A DNA stretch of 6,046 nt, taken from the NCBI GenBank assembly GCA_012031955.1, contig JAAURZ010000165.1, positions 1 to 6,046 of the forward strand. Direction: 5' to 3'. Of the stretch, positions 1 through 5,205 are shown piece after piece. Every line of letters starts with the position of its first letter. Within the stretch, counting starts at the first letter, position 1. This DNA is from Bacteroidia bacterium. GTDB taxonomy: Bacteria > Bacteroidota > Bacteroidia > Cytophagales > Cyclobacteriaceae. The position numbers and the translations under genes are program-made. The notes below the pieces were generated by a model. The model was not told where the DNA came from, did not search any database, and worked only from the letters and a program-made list of their open reading frames with translations.

Positions 1-564
1 GATGGCGGGGTCGAGGTGTTTGAGCAGGCGCTGCGCTTTGCCGAGGGCGTAACCCGCGAGCACCGACACCTTGCCGTCGGCTTGGTTCTGCCGCCACCAG
101 GCGTTCACATCGTCGAACACCATTTGCTGCGGCTGCCACTTGTAGACTGGCAGGCCGAATGTGGATTCGGTAATAAACGTATGGCAACGCACAGGCTCGA
201 AGGGCTCCGATATAGCGTCGTGCTGTAGTTTATAATCGCCGGAGAATACCCATACTTCACCCTGGTGTTCTACCCGGATCTGCGCCGAGCCCGGTATGTG
301 CCCGGCGGGATGAAAAGAGAAGGTGACACCGCCAATGTTCAGCTTCTTGCCGTACGGCAGTGTATCCAGCTTGATGTCGTTGCCGAGCCGGTGCTTCATA
401 ATGTGCGCGGAACTGTCCACGCACAGGTAATGATCATGCCCGAAGCGAGCATGGTCTCCGTGGCCGTGGGAAATCAGCGCCTTTTTAACGGGGCTCCAGG
501 GGTCGAGGTGCACGCCTGCGCGTTCGCAGTAAATGCCTTTGTCGGTGAAGGTGAGTAAATCCAG
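1..564 (-). CDS. Ligase-associated DNA exonuclease (MBL fold), N-terminal 188 codons; 3' end outside window
   Basis: Metallo-beta-lactamase/beta-CASP-type nuclease of the bacterial 'DNA ligase-associated exonuclease' family, a predicted cytoplasmic DNA-repair enzyme usually encoded next to an ATP-dependent DNA ligase. Numbering from the CTG at 564-562, I see the opening DLLTFTDKGIYC, the metal motif SHGHGDH (H33, H35, D37, H38), HPAGH (H89), FSGDYK (D110) and the family signature TESTFGLPVY (about 132-141). No stop interrupts the frame down to base 1. The family is usually about 330-345 residues, so a little over half is present. No signal peptide is seen. The start is odd: an in-frame TAA lies at 600-598 and no ATG, GTG or TTG occurs before a GTG about 18 codons inside the conserved fold, so CTG, 10 bp after the upstream stop, is the best-placed start. 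It is the third gene of a minus-strand cluster. An ATP-dependent ligase gene beyond base 1 would be expected from family context but is not visible. Confidence 0.9.
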   Translation of the reverse strand, partial: MDLLTFTDKGIYCERAGVHLDPWSPVKKALISHGHGDHARFGHDHYLCVDSSAHIMKHRLGNDIKLDTLPYGKKLNIGGVTFSFHPAGHIPGSAQIRVEHQGEVWVFSGDYKLQHDAISEPFEPVRCHTFITESTFGLPVYKWQPQQMVFDDVNAWWRQNQADGKVSVLAGYALGKAQRLLKHLDPAI

Positions 565-574
565 TGTGCGTGTT

Positions 575-1084
575 TTATTGTCCGAAGTGAAGCCGCGTTA
601 CCTTTGCGACTTTTCCCATCTCATAAACCGACACTACCAGCAAAATGTTGTACGCGTTGTCGTCGTACTGCTGCATGTCGTTGGTACCTGTAAGCAGGTT
701 GGCCGTCCACGGTATGGTGTTGGAGTGGCCGCACACTACGATGGTACCTCCGCGGTGGGCGGCAAGCATCGTCTGTATGGGATCAGCTTTGAGTGGATCG
801 TACGATTTCACTTCCAGTTTCTTTGCTACAGCCAGCGGTGTAACGGTATGGGTGGTGCGTTTATAGGGTGTTGAATAGATCGCATCTACTTGCGTGCCTT
901 CGAGCATGGATGCGACAAGCTTGGCGCGCTCCATACCTTGCGCATTCAAGTCGGGGTCGCGCGTGCCGTCGTCGCCTTTTTCGGCATGTCGTATCAGTAT
1001 GAATGTGGTAAGCGTGTTTTGAGCACAGGCAACCGGCACCTCCATCAGCAACATCAACAAAAACAACAGCGGTAATTTCTTCAT
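575..1084 (-). CDS. Secreted histidine phosphatase family protein (SixA/phosphoglycerate-mutase-like)
   Basis: 169-residue protein of the histidine phosphatase superfamily, whose members transfer phosphate from a substrate to a catalytic histidine. An N-terminal Sec signal peptide is clear: MKK, a run of Leu/Met, then cleavage near ACA|QN at residue 21. The mature protein should therefore be periplasmic. The catalytic RHAE motif is at 32-35 (R32, H33), followed by a loop rich in Asp and Gly, YSTPYKRT at about 70-77 (R76 as second phosphate-binding Arg), and the distal CGHSN with H120. The core is short, as in SixA-like members, rather than full phosphoglycerate mutase size. The substrate cannot be inferred; export argues against a phosphorelay role like that of cytoplasmic SixA. 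It starts 7 bp after the repaired stop of the NTF2-like gene and ends 10 bp before the exonuclease start, so the three are probably co-transcribed. A lipoprotein reading of Cys20 is unlikely because the residue at -3 is Pro. Confidence 0.9.
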   Translation of the reverse strand: MKKLPLLFLLMLLMEVPVACAQNTLTTFILIRHAEKGDDGTRDPDLNAQGMERAKLVASMLEGTQVDAIYSTPYKRTTHTVTPLAVAKKLEVKSYDPLKADPIQTMLAAHRGGTIVVCGHSNTIPWTANLLTGTNDMQQYDDNAYNILLVVSVYEMGKVAKVTRLHFGQ

Positions 1085-1091
1085 GGCATTT

Positions 1092-1582
1092 CTACTTAAA
1101 TTGTTTTTCTATTTCCGATGGCACGTTGCAGTCGGTAGTATGCCGGGTGTCGGCAAGGTGCATGATTTCCACCCTTCGTCGGAACGGAACAAGTGAAAGG
1201 CATCTACCCCGCAATGCATAAACTGGTTGCCGAGATAAAAGGCATAGTCGCACCACACTTGCGCAAAGTCGCCGTCGATTTCAATCTTCACGTTCCATAC
1301 CGGCTCGTTCCATACCTTGTCGTGCGGCGTGCCTACGGCCTTCAGAAAACCATCCATGGACGTCTCCCTTCGCACGGTCAGTTTGCCCTCACGGTTACGA
1401 AACACGGTGGCCATGGTAACGGTGTTGGCAAACGCGCTGTGCACCATGCTGCTGTCGCCCAACTTCATACCCTGAAACAACCGGTTTACAGGAGCCATCA
1501 CCGCTTGCTGGTCGGGGGTGGACTGCGCGCGTCCCGCGCCAGGGAGGATCAGGATGAGAAGGAGTAAAAGATAGTATTTCAT
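1092..1582 (-). CDS. Exported NTF2-like (SnoaL/DUF4440-type) protein, frameshifted near its C-terminus
   Basis: Small alpha+beta-barrel protein of the NTF2-like superfamily, which includes enzymes and ligand-binding or scaffold proteins; no specific activity can be assigned. The signal peptide is clear (MKYY, a Leu/Ile run, cleavage near GRAQ|S at about residue 20), so it should be periplasmic. Family-like segments include GDSSMVHSAFA, VTMATVFRNREG, VGTPHDKVWNEPVWN, FAQVWCDYAFYLGNQ and HCGVDAFHLFRS. As sequenced, the reading frame stops at 1109 after 157 residues, and residues 140-157 are low-quality sequence unlike the family. Adding one base to the AAA at 1168-1166 restores the expected ending (IMHLADTRHTTDCNVPSE then EIEKQFK region) with a stop at 1094-1092, giving 163 residues. 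I therefore give the repaired end. It is the first gene of the minus-strand cluster and starts opposite the TPR gene across a 189-bp divergent region. Confidence 0.85.
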
Positions 1583-1771
1583 CGCTTTTTGCCGGGAATT
1601 TGGGTAAATAAAGGTATTAAACGACTCAAATTTATTCCAGCGGTGATTCGTCGAAGAATACCCGAAATTTTGCGAATAGTTGTTAATTTTAGCACTGGCA
1701 TATTGCCGGCAACGTGGCTGCCCTTCACTGGCGGCTTGCCCGCATGCGCGTTAACCAGATATTGCCCTATG
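1583..1771. promoter_or_regulatory. Divergent intergenic region between the NTF2-like and TPR genes
   Basis: AT-rich spacer that must carry the promoters for both the leftward three-gene cluster and the rightward TPR gene. Visible pieces are a Bacteroidota -7-like octamer TAATTTTA (1684-1691, plus strand) and TACCTTTA on the minus strand (1616-1609), each one mismatch from TAnnTTTG. Neither has a TTTG -33 element at the usual 19-21 bp; the nearest TTTG lies about 10-11 bp away in both cases. A 10-bp palindrome TTGCCGGCAA lies at 1703-1712. There is no coding evidence: the long upstream extension of the TPR frame (from 1589) lacks family-like sequence and would bury the signal peptide. Promoter positions are tentative; only the divergent arrangement is firm. 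Confidence 0.4.
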
Positions 1772-2923
1772 ATGAAGAAGGTCTTATTGCACCTTGTATT
1801 TTCACTATGTGTACTTGGTGCATCCCAGGCACAGCGTATGGATAGCCTTCTTGCCGTGTTGGACTCCGCCAGGGGTGAGCAAAAGGTAAAGACGCTCAAC
1901 GAATTGTTCCGCGAACACCTCCAGTCAGACCCCATTCGCGCACTCGGCTACACCCGCGAGGCCCTGAACCTCGCCACCGACATTGGCGACAAAAAAGGAA
2001 TTGCCGCTTCGTACAACAATCTCGGCGTTGCATACCGCATGCAGGGCGCGCTCGACAAGTCCGTCGAATACTATGTGACGGCCCTCAGGCTTTACGAAGA
2101 ACTTGACAACAAAGAAGGTATTGCCACGCTCAAGAACAACATCGCCAATATCTACTCCATGAAGAAGGACTACGGGCAAGCGCTGCGCTACCTCGAAGAG
2201 TCGTACGCCTTGTTTGTGGAACTCGATGACAAGGCCAAGATCATTGGCTCCATGAACAACCTCGGCAACCTCAACCTCGACTTGCAATTGTACGAGAAGG
2301 CCATGAAAAATTATTCGCAGGCTTACCAGTTGAGTTTGCAAAGCAACATGAAGTTCTCCGACCCGCTCAACAACATGGGCAACATATTCTTTCGTCAGGG
2401 CAACTATCAGAAAGCCATAGAAAGCTATCAGAAGGCGCTGGCCATTGAGCGCGAAACCAACAACAGGCTCGGCATTCTCAATACGGTTACCAACATCGGC
2501 ATTGCCTACGTGAGGGCCGGCCAATCCAAACCTGCGGAAGAATACCTGAAAGAAGCGGAAACCCTTATCGGCGAAATGGAAGCATACACGTTTTTGCCGC
2601 CTGTACTAAAATACAACTCCGAGATTCTTTACAAGCAGGGCAAACTTCGCGAAGCCTATCAGAAATTCACCGAATACGATTCCCTGAGAGAGAAAATATT
2701 CGGTGAAGAAAGCACGCGCAAAATCGCTCAAATGGAAATGGTGCTCGACTTTCAGCAGAAAGAAAAAGAGTTGGAAATGCTGCAGAAGGAAGATGAGATC
2801 AAGACCCTGCAACTTCGCAACAGCAGGCTGTTTATCGTACTTTCTATTTTGGCAGTGCTGATTGTGATCGGCGTTGTCAACTTGTACTTTATGGGCAACC
2901 GCAAAAAGCTCCTCAAGCCATAG
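1772..2923 (+). CDS. TPR-repeat membrane protein with coiled coil and single TM helix, no output domain
   Basis: 383-residue protein with a signal peptide at 1-21 (MKKVLLHLVFSLCVLGASQA|Q), about seven tetratricopeptide units at roughly 37-70, 77-110, 117-150, 157-190, 196-230, 236-270 and 276-309 (for example YNNLGVAYRMQG, MNNLGNLNLDLQ, NNMGNIFFRQG), a charged coiled coil at about 312-350 (QQKEKELEMLQKEDEIKTLQ), and one TM helix at about 353-374. It ends in the short basic tail GNRKKLLKP. The TPR domain should therefore be periplasmic, with only about ten residues in the cytoplasm. In Bacteroidota this layout is normally followed by a histidine kinase, cyclase or helix-turn-helix output domain. 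The next 50 bases in all three frames show none, so this is either a sensor without output or a truncated one. Start: the ATG pair at 1769/1772 is directly before the signal peptide; I chose MKK at 1772. An in-frame ATG at 1589 is rejected. The role is probably protein-protein interaction; partner unknown. Confidence 0.87.
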   Translation: MKKVLLHLVFSLCVLGASQAQRMDSLLAVLDSARGEQKVKTLNELFREHLQSDPIRALGYTREALNLATDIGDKKGIAASYNNLGVAYRMQGALDKSVEYYVTALRLYEELDNKEGIATLKNNIANIYSMKKDYGQALRYLEESYALFVELDDKAKIIGSMNNLGNLNLDLQLYEKAMKNYSQAYQLSLQSNMKFSDPLNNMGNIFFRQGNYQKAIESYQKALAIERETNNRLGILNTVTNIGIAYVRAGQSKPAEEYLKEAETLIGEMEAYTFLPPVLKYNSEILYKQGKLREAYQKFTEYDSLREKIFGEESTRKIAQMEMVLDFQQKEKELEMLQKEDEIKTLQLRNSRLFIVLSILAVLIVIGVVNLYFMGNRKKLLKP

Positions 2924-2971
2924 CCGCTCCAGATCGATCAAAATTCCACCACCATAAAACCCGTACACTTC

Positions 2972-3511
2972 ATGACAATTGAAGCGGCAAAAGTATTATT
3001 GAATGACATGACGAAGAGTGCGAGCCTGCTGCGACACATGGAAACGGTGTCGCTGGTGATGGAAGCCTACGCCGAAAAATATGGCGAAGATAAAAATGAA
3101 TGGGCAGTGGCCGGCTTGCTGCACGACGCAGACTACGAAGCGCATCCCGAAGAACACCCTCAGGTAATTGTAAAGAAACTTCGCGACATTGGTGAAGAAA
3201 AAATCGCGCAAGCCATTTCGGCCCACTACACACACTGGAACGTGCCTTACGAAACGCTGCTCGACAAGGCGCTGCTTGCCTGCGACGAACTCACCGGATT
3301 CATTGTGGCGTGCTGCCAGGTACGGCCAGACGGCATTGCCTCGCTGGAGCCGAAGTCGGTCATGAAAAAACTTAAAGATAAAGGCTTCGCCGCAAAGGTA
3401 GATCGCAACGAGGTACACCAGGGTACCGAAATGCTTGGCGTACCGCTTCCCGATCACATTGCCTTTATCATCGACACACTCAGAAAAAACCGCGAAGTAC
3501 TGGGCCTTTGA
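2972..3511 (+). CDS. HD-superfamily hydrolase (COG2316-like)
   Basis: 179-residue cytoplasmic protein of the metal-dependent HD phosphohydrolase superfamily. The metal-binding signature is complete: H22 in LLRHMETV, H51-D52 in AGLLHDADYE, and D105 in ACDELTGF. Further histidines (H62, H85, H88) lie where extra ligands often occur. The C-terminal segment, with TGFIVACCQVRPDG and KSVMKKLKDKGFAAKVDR, resembles the COG2316 group of predicted hydrolases rather than HD-GYP or RelA/SpoT types. The substrate is not known for this group and cannot be read from the sequence. There is no signal peptide or TM segment. It begins 48 bp after the TPR gene and its TGA is only 4 bp before the lpxH ATG, so it is very likely co-transcribed with lpxH. 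No functional link to lipid A synthesis is established. Confidence 0.88.
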   Translation: MTIEAAKVLLNDMTKSASLLRHMETVSLVMEAYAEKYGEDKNEWAVAGLLHDADYEAHPEEHPQVIVKKLRDIGEEKIAQAISAHYTHWNVPYETLLDKALLACDELTGFIVACCQVRPDGIASLEPKSVMKKLKDKGFAAKVDRNEVHQGTEMLGVPLPDHIAFIIDTLRKNREVLGL

Positions 3512-3515
3512 AATT

Positions 3516-4304
3516 ATGACGCCTGCCTTAGATCCCATACACAACCTCGGAGACAAGAAAATCTATTTTGCTTCTGACTTTCACCTGGGCGTGCCCAACA
3601 AAACGGATTCGCTGGCGAGGGAACGCCGCGTTGTAGCCTGGCTCGACCAGGTCAAACACGATGCGCACACGGTCTTTTTACTGGGCGACATCTTCGATTT
3701 CTGGTTTGAGTACAAGCATGCCATCCCAAAAGGTTTCATCCGCCTGCAGGGAAAACTGGCCGAACTTCGCGACGCCGGCATTGGCGTCGCGTTCTTCACC
3801 GGCAACCACGACATGTGGATGTTCGACTATTTTCCCGCCGAGCTCGGCATACCCATCTATCGCAAGCCCCACGAACTGGTGGTAAACAATCGCAAGTTGT
3901 TGATCGGCCACGGCGACGGCCTGGGCCCCGGTGACAAGACTTATAAACTACTGAAACGGTTCTTCAACAGTCGTGTTTGCCAATGGCTGTTCGCACGCAT
4001 ACATCCCAACCTCGGCATCGCCATTGCAAATCGTTGGTCGAGGCAAAGCCGCATAGGCAACACCAAGGTGGAAGAGAAATTTGAAGGCGCGGAAAAGGAA
4101 TACCTTTGGGTATACTGCTCGGAAGTGGAACGCAACACGCATCATGATTTTTATGTGTTCGGCCATCGCCATCTCCCGCTCGACCTGGAAGTAGGTAGCA
4201 ACAGTCGCTACATCAATCTCGGCGAATGGGTGCACTACAACACCTATGCGGAGTTCGACGGCGCCACCATGTCCCTCAAAACTTTTAATCCTGTTGTGTT
4301 ATGA
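3516..4304 (+). CDS. lpxH: UDP-2,3-diacylglucosamine diphosphatase LpxH
   Basis: 262-residue calcineurin-like metallophosphoesterase. LpxH hydrolyses UDP-2,3-diacylglucosamine to lipid X plus UMP, the fourth step of lipid A biosynthesis, at the inner face of the cytoplasmic membrane. All phosphoesterase motifs are present: FASDFHLG (D21, H23), LLGDIFDFWFEY (D58), FTGNHDMW (N97, H98), IGHGDGLGPGD (H132) and FGHRHLPLD (H217, H219). The segments RFFNSRVCQWLFARIHP and YINLGEWVHYNTY match Bacteroidota LpxH proteins, which are slightly longer than the roughly 240-residue enterobacterial enzyme. Start: the ATG at 3516, 4 bp after the HD gene stop, puts the first beta strand (KIYFASD) at the usual place; the in-frame ATG at 3435 lies inside the HD gene and is rejected. 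Its TGA overlaps the ATG of the next gene (ATGA, 4301-4304), suggesting translational coupling. Presence of LpxH fits a Gram-negative envelope with lipid A. Confidence 0.96.
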   Translation: MTPALDPIHNLGDKKIYFASDFHLGVPNKTDSLARERRVVAWLDQVKHDAHTVFLLGDIFDFWFEYKHAIPKGFIRLQGKLAELRDAGIGVAFFTGNHDMWMFDYFPAELGIPIYRKPHELVVNNRKLLIGHGDGLGPGDKTYKLLKRFFNSRVCQWLFARIHPNLGIAIANRWSRQSRIGNTKVEEKFEGAEKEYLWVYCSEVERNTHHDFYVFGHRHLPLDLEVGSNSRYINLGEWVHYNTYAEFDGATMSLKTFNPVVL

Positions 4305-5064
4305 CGCGGTGGCTCTTTGTGTTTTTGCCATTTGCCGCATTCGGTCAAAATCCAAAGACATTTGATGCCCCGGGAAAAATCGACGCGGTGTATGTGGACC
4401 GCCCTGGCGATTTCTACCTGCTGACGGACGGCCATCAGACAACCAAATACAACAAAGATGGTTTGGTGCTGGCCACCCGCACCGATGCGCGCAACCTCAC
4501 GGTCTTTGATCCGCGCGATGGCGCGCGGCTGTTCAGTTTTCATGCCGGAGAATTTGCCTTTCACTGGCTGACACCAGCATTGGAATTAAGATCGACCGAA
4601 GCGATCGACGCTGCGTTTGCCATCCAGCCCCAACTGGCGTGCCCGGCCGCGCACAAGACCTCGTGTTGCTCGACTCGGCAGACATGAGCCTGAGAAAAAT
4701 AAACCTGCGCACCCAAAAGGTGTTGTTCGAGGTGCGAGTATCGGCCACATCCGGCTCGCGATACACGTCCATCCGCGAGTACCAGAGCTTCATCTTTCTG
4801 CTGGATGAGGCGAGGGGGATCTACATTTATAATAGTGTGGGCGTGCTCGTGCGGAAAATCGACGCCGCCGGGCTGCGGCAGTTTAATTTCCTGGGCGAAG
4901 AGTTATACTACCTGCAAAACGGCATGCTTCATTTCTTCGACCTGTTTACTGCCGAAACGCGAACCTTGCCCCTGCCCGCGCCCGCCGATTGGGTCATCCT
5001 CACCGACGAGTATCTCATGCTGGCGCACGGCAAGCGCATTTCGATCCATCCCGTTGAGCGCTGA
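4301..5064 (+). CDS. Exported beta-propeller-like protein of unknown function, split by a one-base frameshift
   Basis: Two adjacent frames form one gene. The first (4301-4687) has a signal peptide (MTRWLFVFLPFAAFGQ) followed by blade-like repeats such as AVYVDRPGDFYLLTDG and TTKYNKDGLVLATRT. It degenerates after IQPQLACPA and ends in Cys/Ser-rich nonsense. The second frame, entered around 4640-4653, continues sensibly with DLVLLDSADMSLRKINLRT, YQSFIFLLDEARGIYIYN, LRQFNFLGEELYYLQNG and DWVILTDEYLMLAHGKRI, stopping at 5062-5064. One missing base in the GC-rich run at 4640-4653 would join them into about 254 residues. The strand-turn-strand pattern with Asp/Gly turns resembles NHL/WD-type propellers, but I recognise no named family. 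Export implies a periplasmic or surface protein. It is coupled to lpxH by an ATGA overlap and is last in the cluster, with 141 bp of non-coding DNA after it. Function unknown; an envelope-related role is only suggested by its neighbour. Confidence 0.78.
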
Positions 5065-5073
5065 ATATTCAGC
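5060..5073. repeat. 14-bp perfect palindrome at the end of the propeller-like gene
   Basis: GCTGAATATTCAGC is a perfect palindrome that includes the TGA stop at 5062-5064. It has no loop and no following T-run, so it is a poor intrinsic terminator. Its centre is 24 bp upstream of the first TGTTC/GAACA dyad, but its sequence is unrelated to that dyad. It could be a binding site or chance. Confidence 0.4.
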
Positions 5074-5082
5074 CTAGAAATG

Positions 5083-5098
5083 TGTTCATTTTTGAACA
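5083..5098. promoter_or_regulatory. Dyad 1: TGTTCA-TTTT-TGAACA, candidate regulator binding site
   Basis: A perfect inverted repeat with 6-bp arms and a 4-bp T spacer, upstream of the sigma-54 activator gene. It matches the second dyad (5103-5118) at 12 of 16 positions. Its centre is about 95 bp upstream of the start site predicted from the -24/-12 element, within the usual range for an NtrC-type upstream activating sequence. The arms are too short and AT-rich for a terminator. That the downstream regulator binds here is inference. Confidence 0.5.
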
Positions 5099-5102
5099 TC
5101 TT

Positions 5103-5118
5103 TGTACACTTAAGAACA
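5103..5118. promoter_or_regulatory. Dyad 2: TGTACACTTAAGAACA, second copy of the candidate site
   Basis: An imperfect version of dyad 1 of the same 16-bp length. The outer half-sites TGTaC and GAACA are kept. Centre-to-centre distance from dyad 1 is exactly 20 bp, about two helical turns, which would put two bound dimers on the same DNA face. It is about 75 bp upstream of the predicted sigma-54 start site. The paired, phased arrangement is seen directly; the binding protein is inferred. Confidence 0.45.
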
Positions 5119-5159
5119 TAAACGAGCCTGAAAACCGGCAATGCGAGACAGCCGGGCCA

Positions 5160-5175
5160 TGGCATTATTTTTTCT
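5160..5175 (+). promoter_or_regulatory. Candidate sigma-54 (-24/-12) promoter of the response regulator gene
   Basis: TGGCATTATTTTTTCT fits TGGCA-N6-TTGCW with the correct 16-bp length and one mismatch: T instead of G in the -12 box (TTTCT for TTGCT). GG falls at 5161-5162 and the -12 C at 5174. A start near 5186 would leave a leader of about 20 bases to the GTG at 5206. The mismatch is at a strongly conserved position, so this is a moderate candidate; a sigma-70-type Bacteroidota promoter in the same AT-rich stretch is the alternative. Confidence 0.4.
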
Positions 5176-5205
5176 ATACAAATCAATTCACCTAAACTTT
5201 ATCCT

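Noticed and set aside
16..874. Several plus-strand open frames of 60-113 codons opposite the exonuclease and phosphatase
   Set aside because: All are opposite frames to conserved minus-strand genes with clear catalytic motifs, and none has a family-like sequence.
1609..1691. Complete Bacteroidota -33/-7 promoters in the divergent region
   Set aside because: Good -7-like octamers exist on both strands, but TTTG lies only about 10-11 bp away instead of 19-21, so I do not call a full promoter.
1589..1771. N-terminal extension of the TPR protein from an ATG at 1589
   Set aside because: It adds 61 residues without family-like sequence, would place the signal peptide internally, and would start only 7 bp from the divergent gene.
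1925..2524. 199-codon open frame on the minus strand inside the TPR gene
   Set aside because: It is the antisense of well-supported TPR repeats, is rich in Val/His/Gly as antisense frames are, and shows no domain or signal.
3435..3515. Upstream start for LpxH at 3435
   Set aside because: It lies within the HD gene in another frame; the ATG at 3516 gives the normal LpxH N-terminus.
2996..3556. 186-codon minus-strand open frame opposite the HD gene
   Set aside because: Antisense shadow of a conserved HD hydrolase; no recognisable features of its own.
4639..5064. Separate small gene starting at GTG 4639
   Set aside because: It lacks a signal peptide and starts mid-fold; it is the continuation of the frameshifted gene from 4301.
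5083..5098. Dyad 1 as a rho-independent terminator of the lpxH cluster
   Set aside because: Only six AT-rich stem pairs and no T-run after the stem; the second related copy 20 bp on fits binding sites better.
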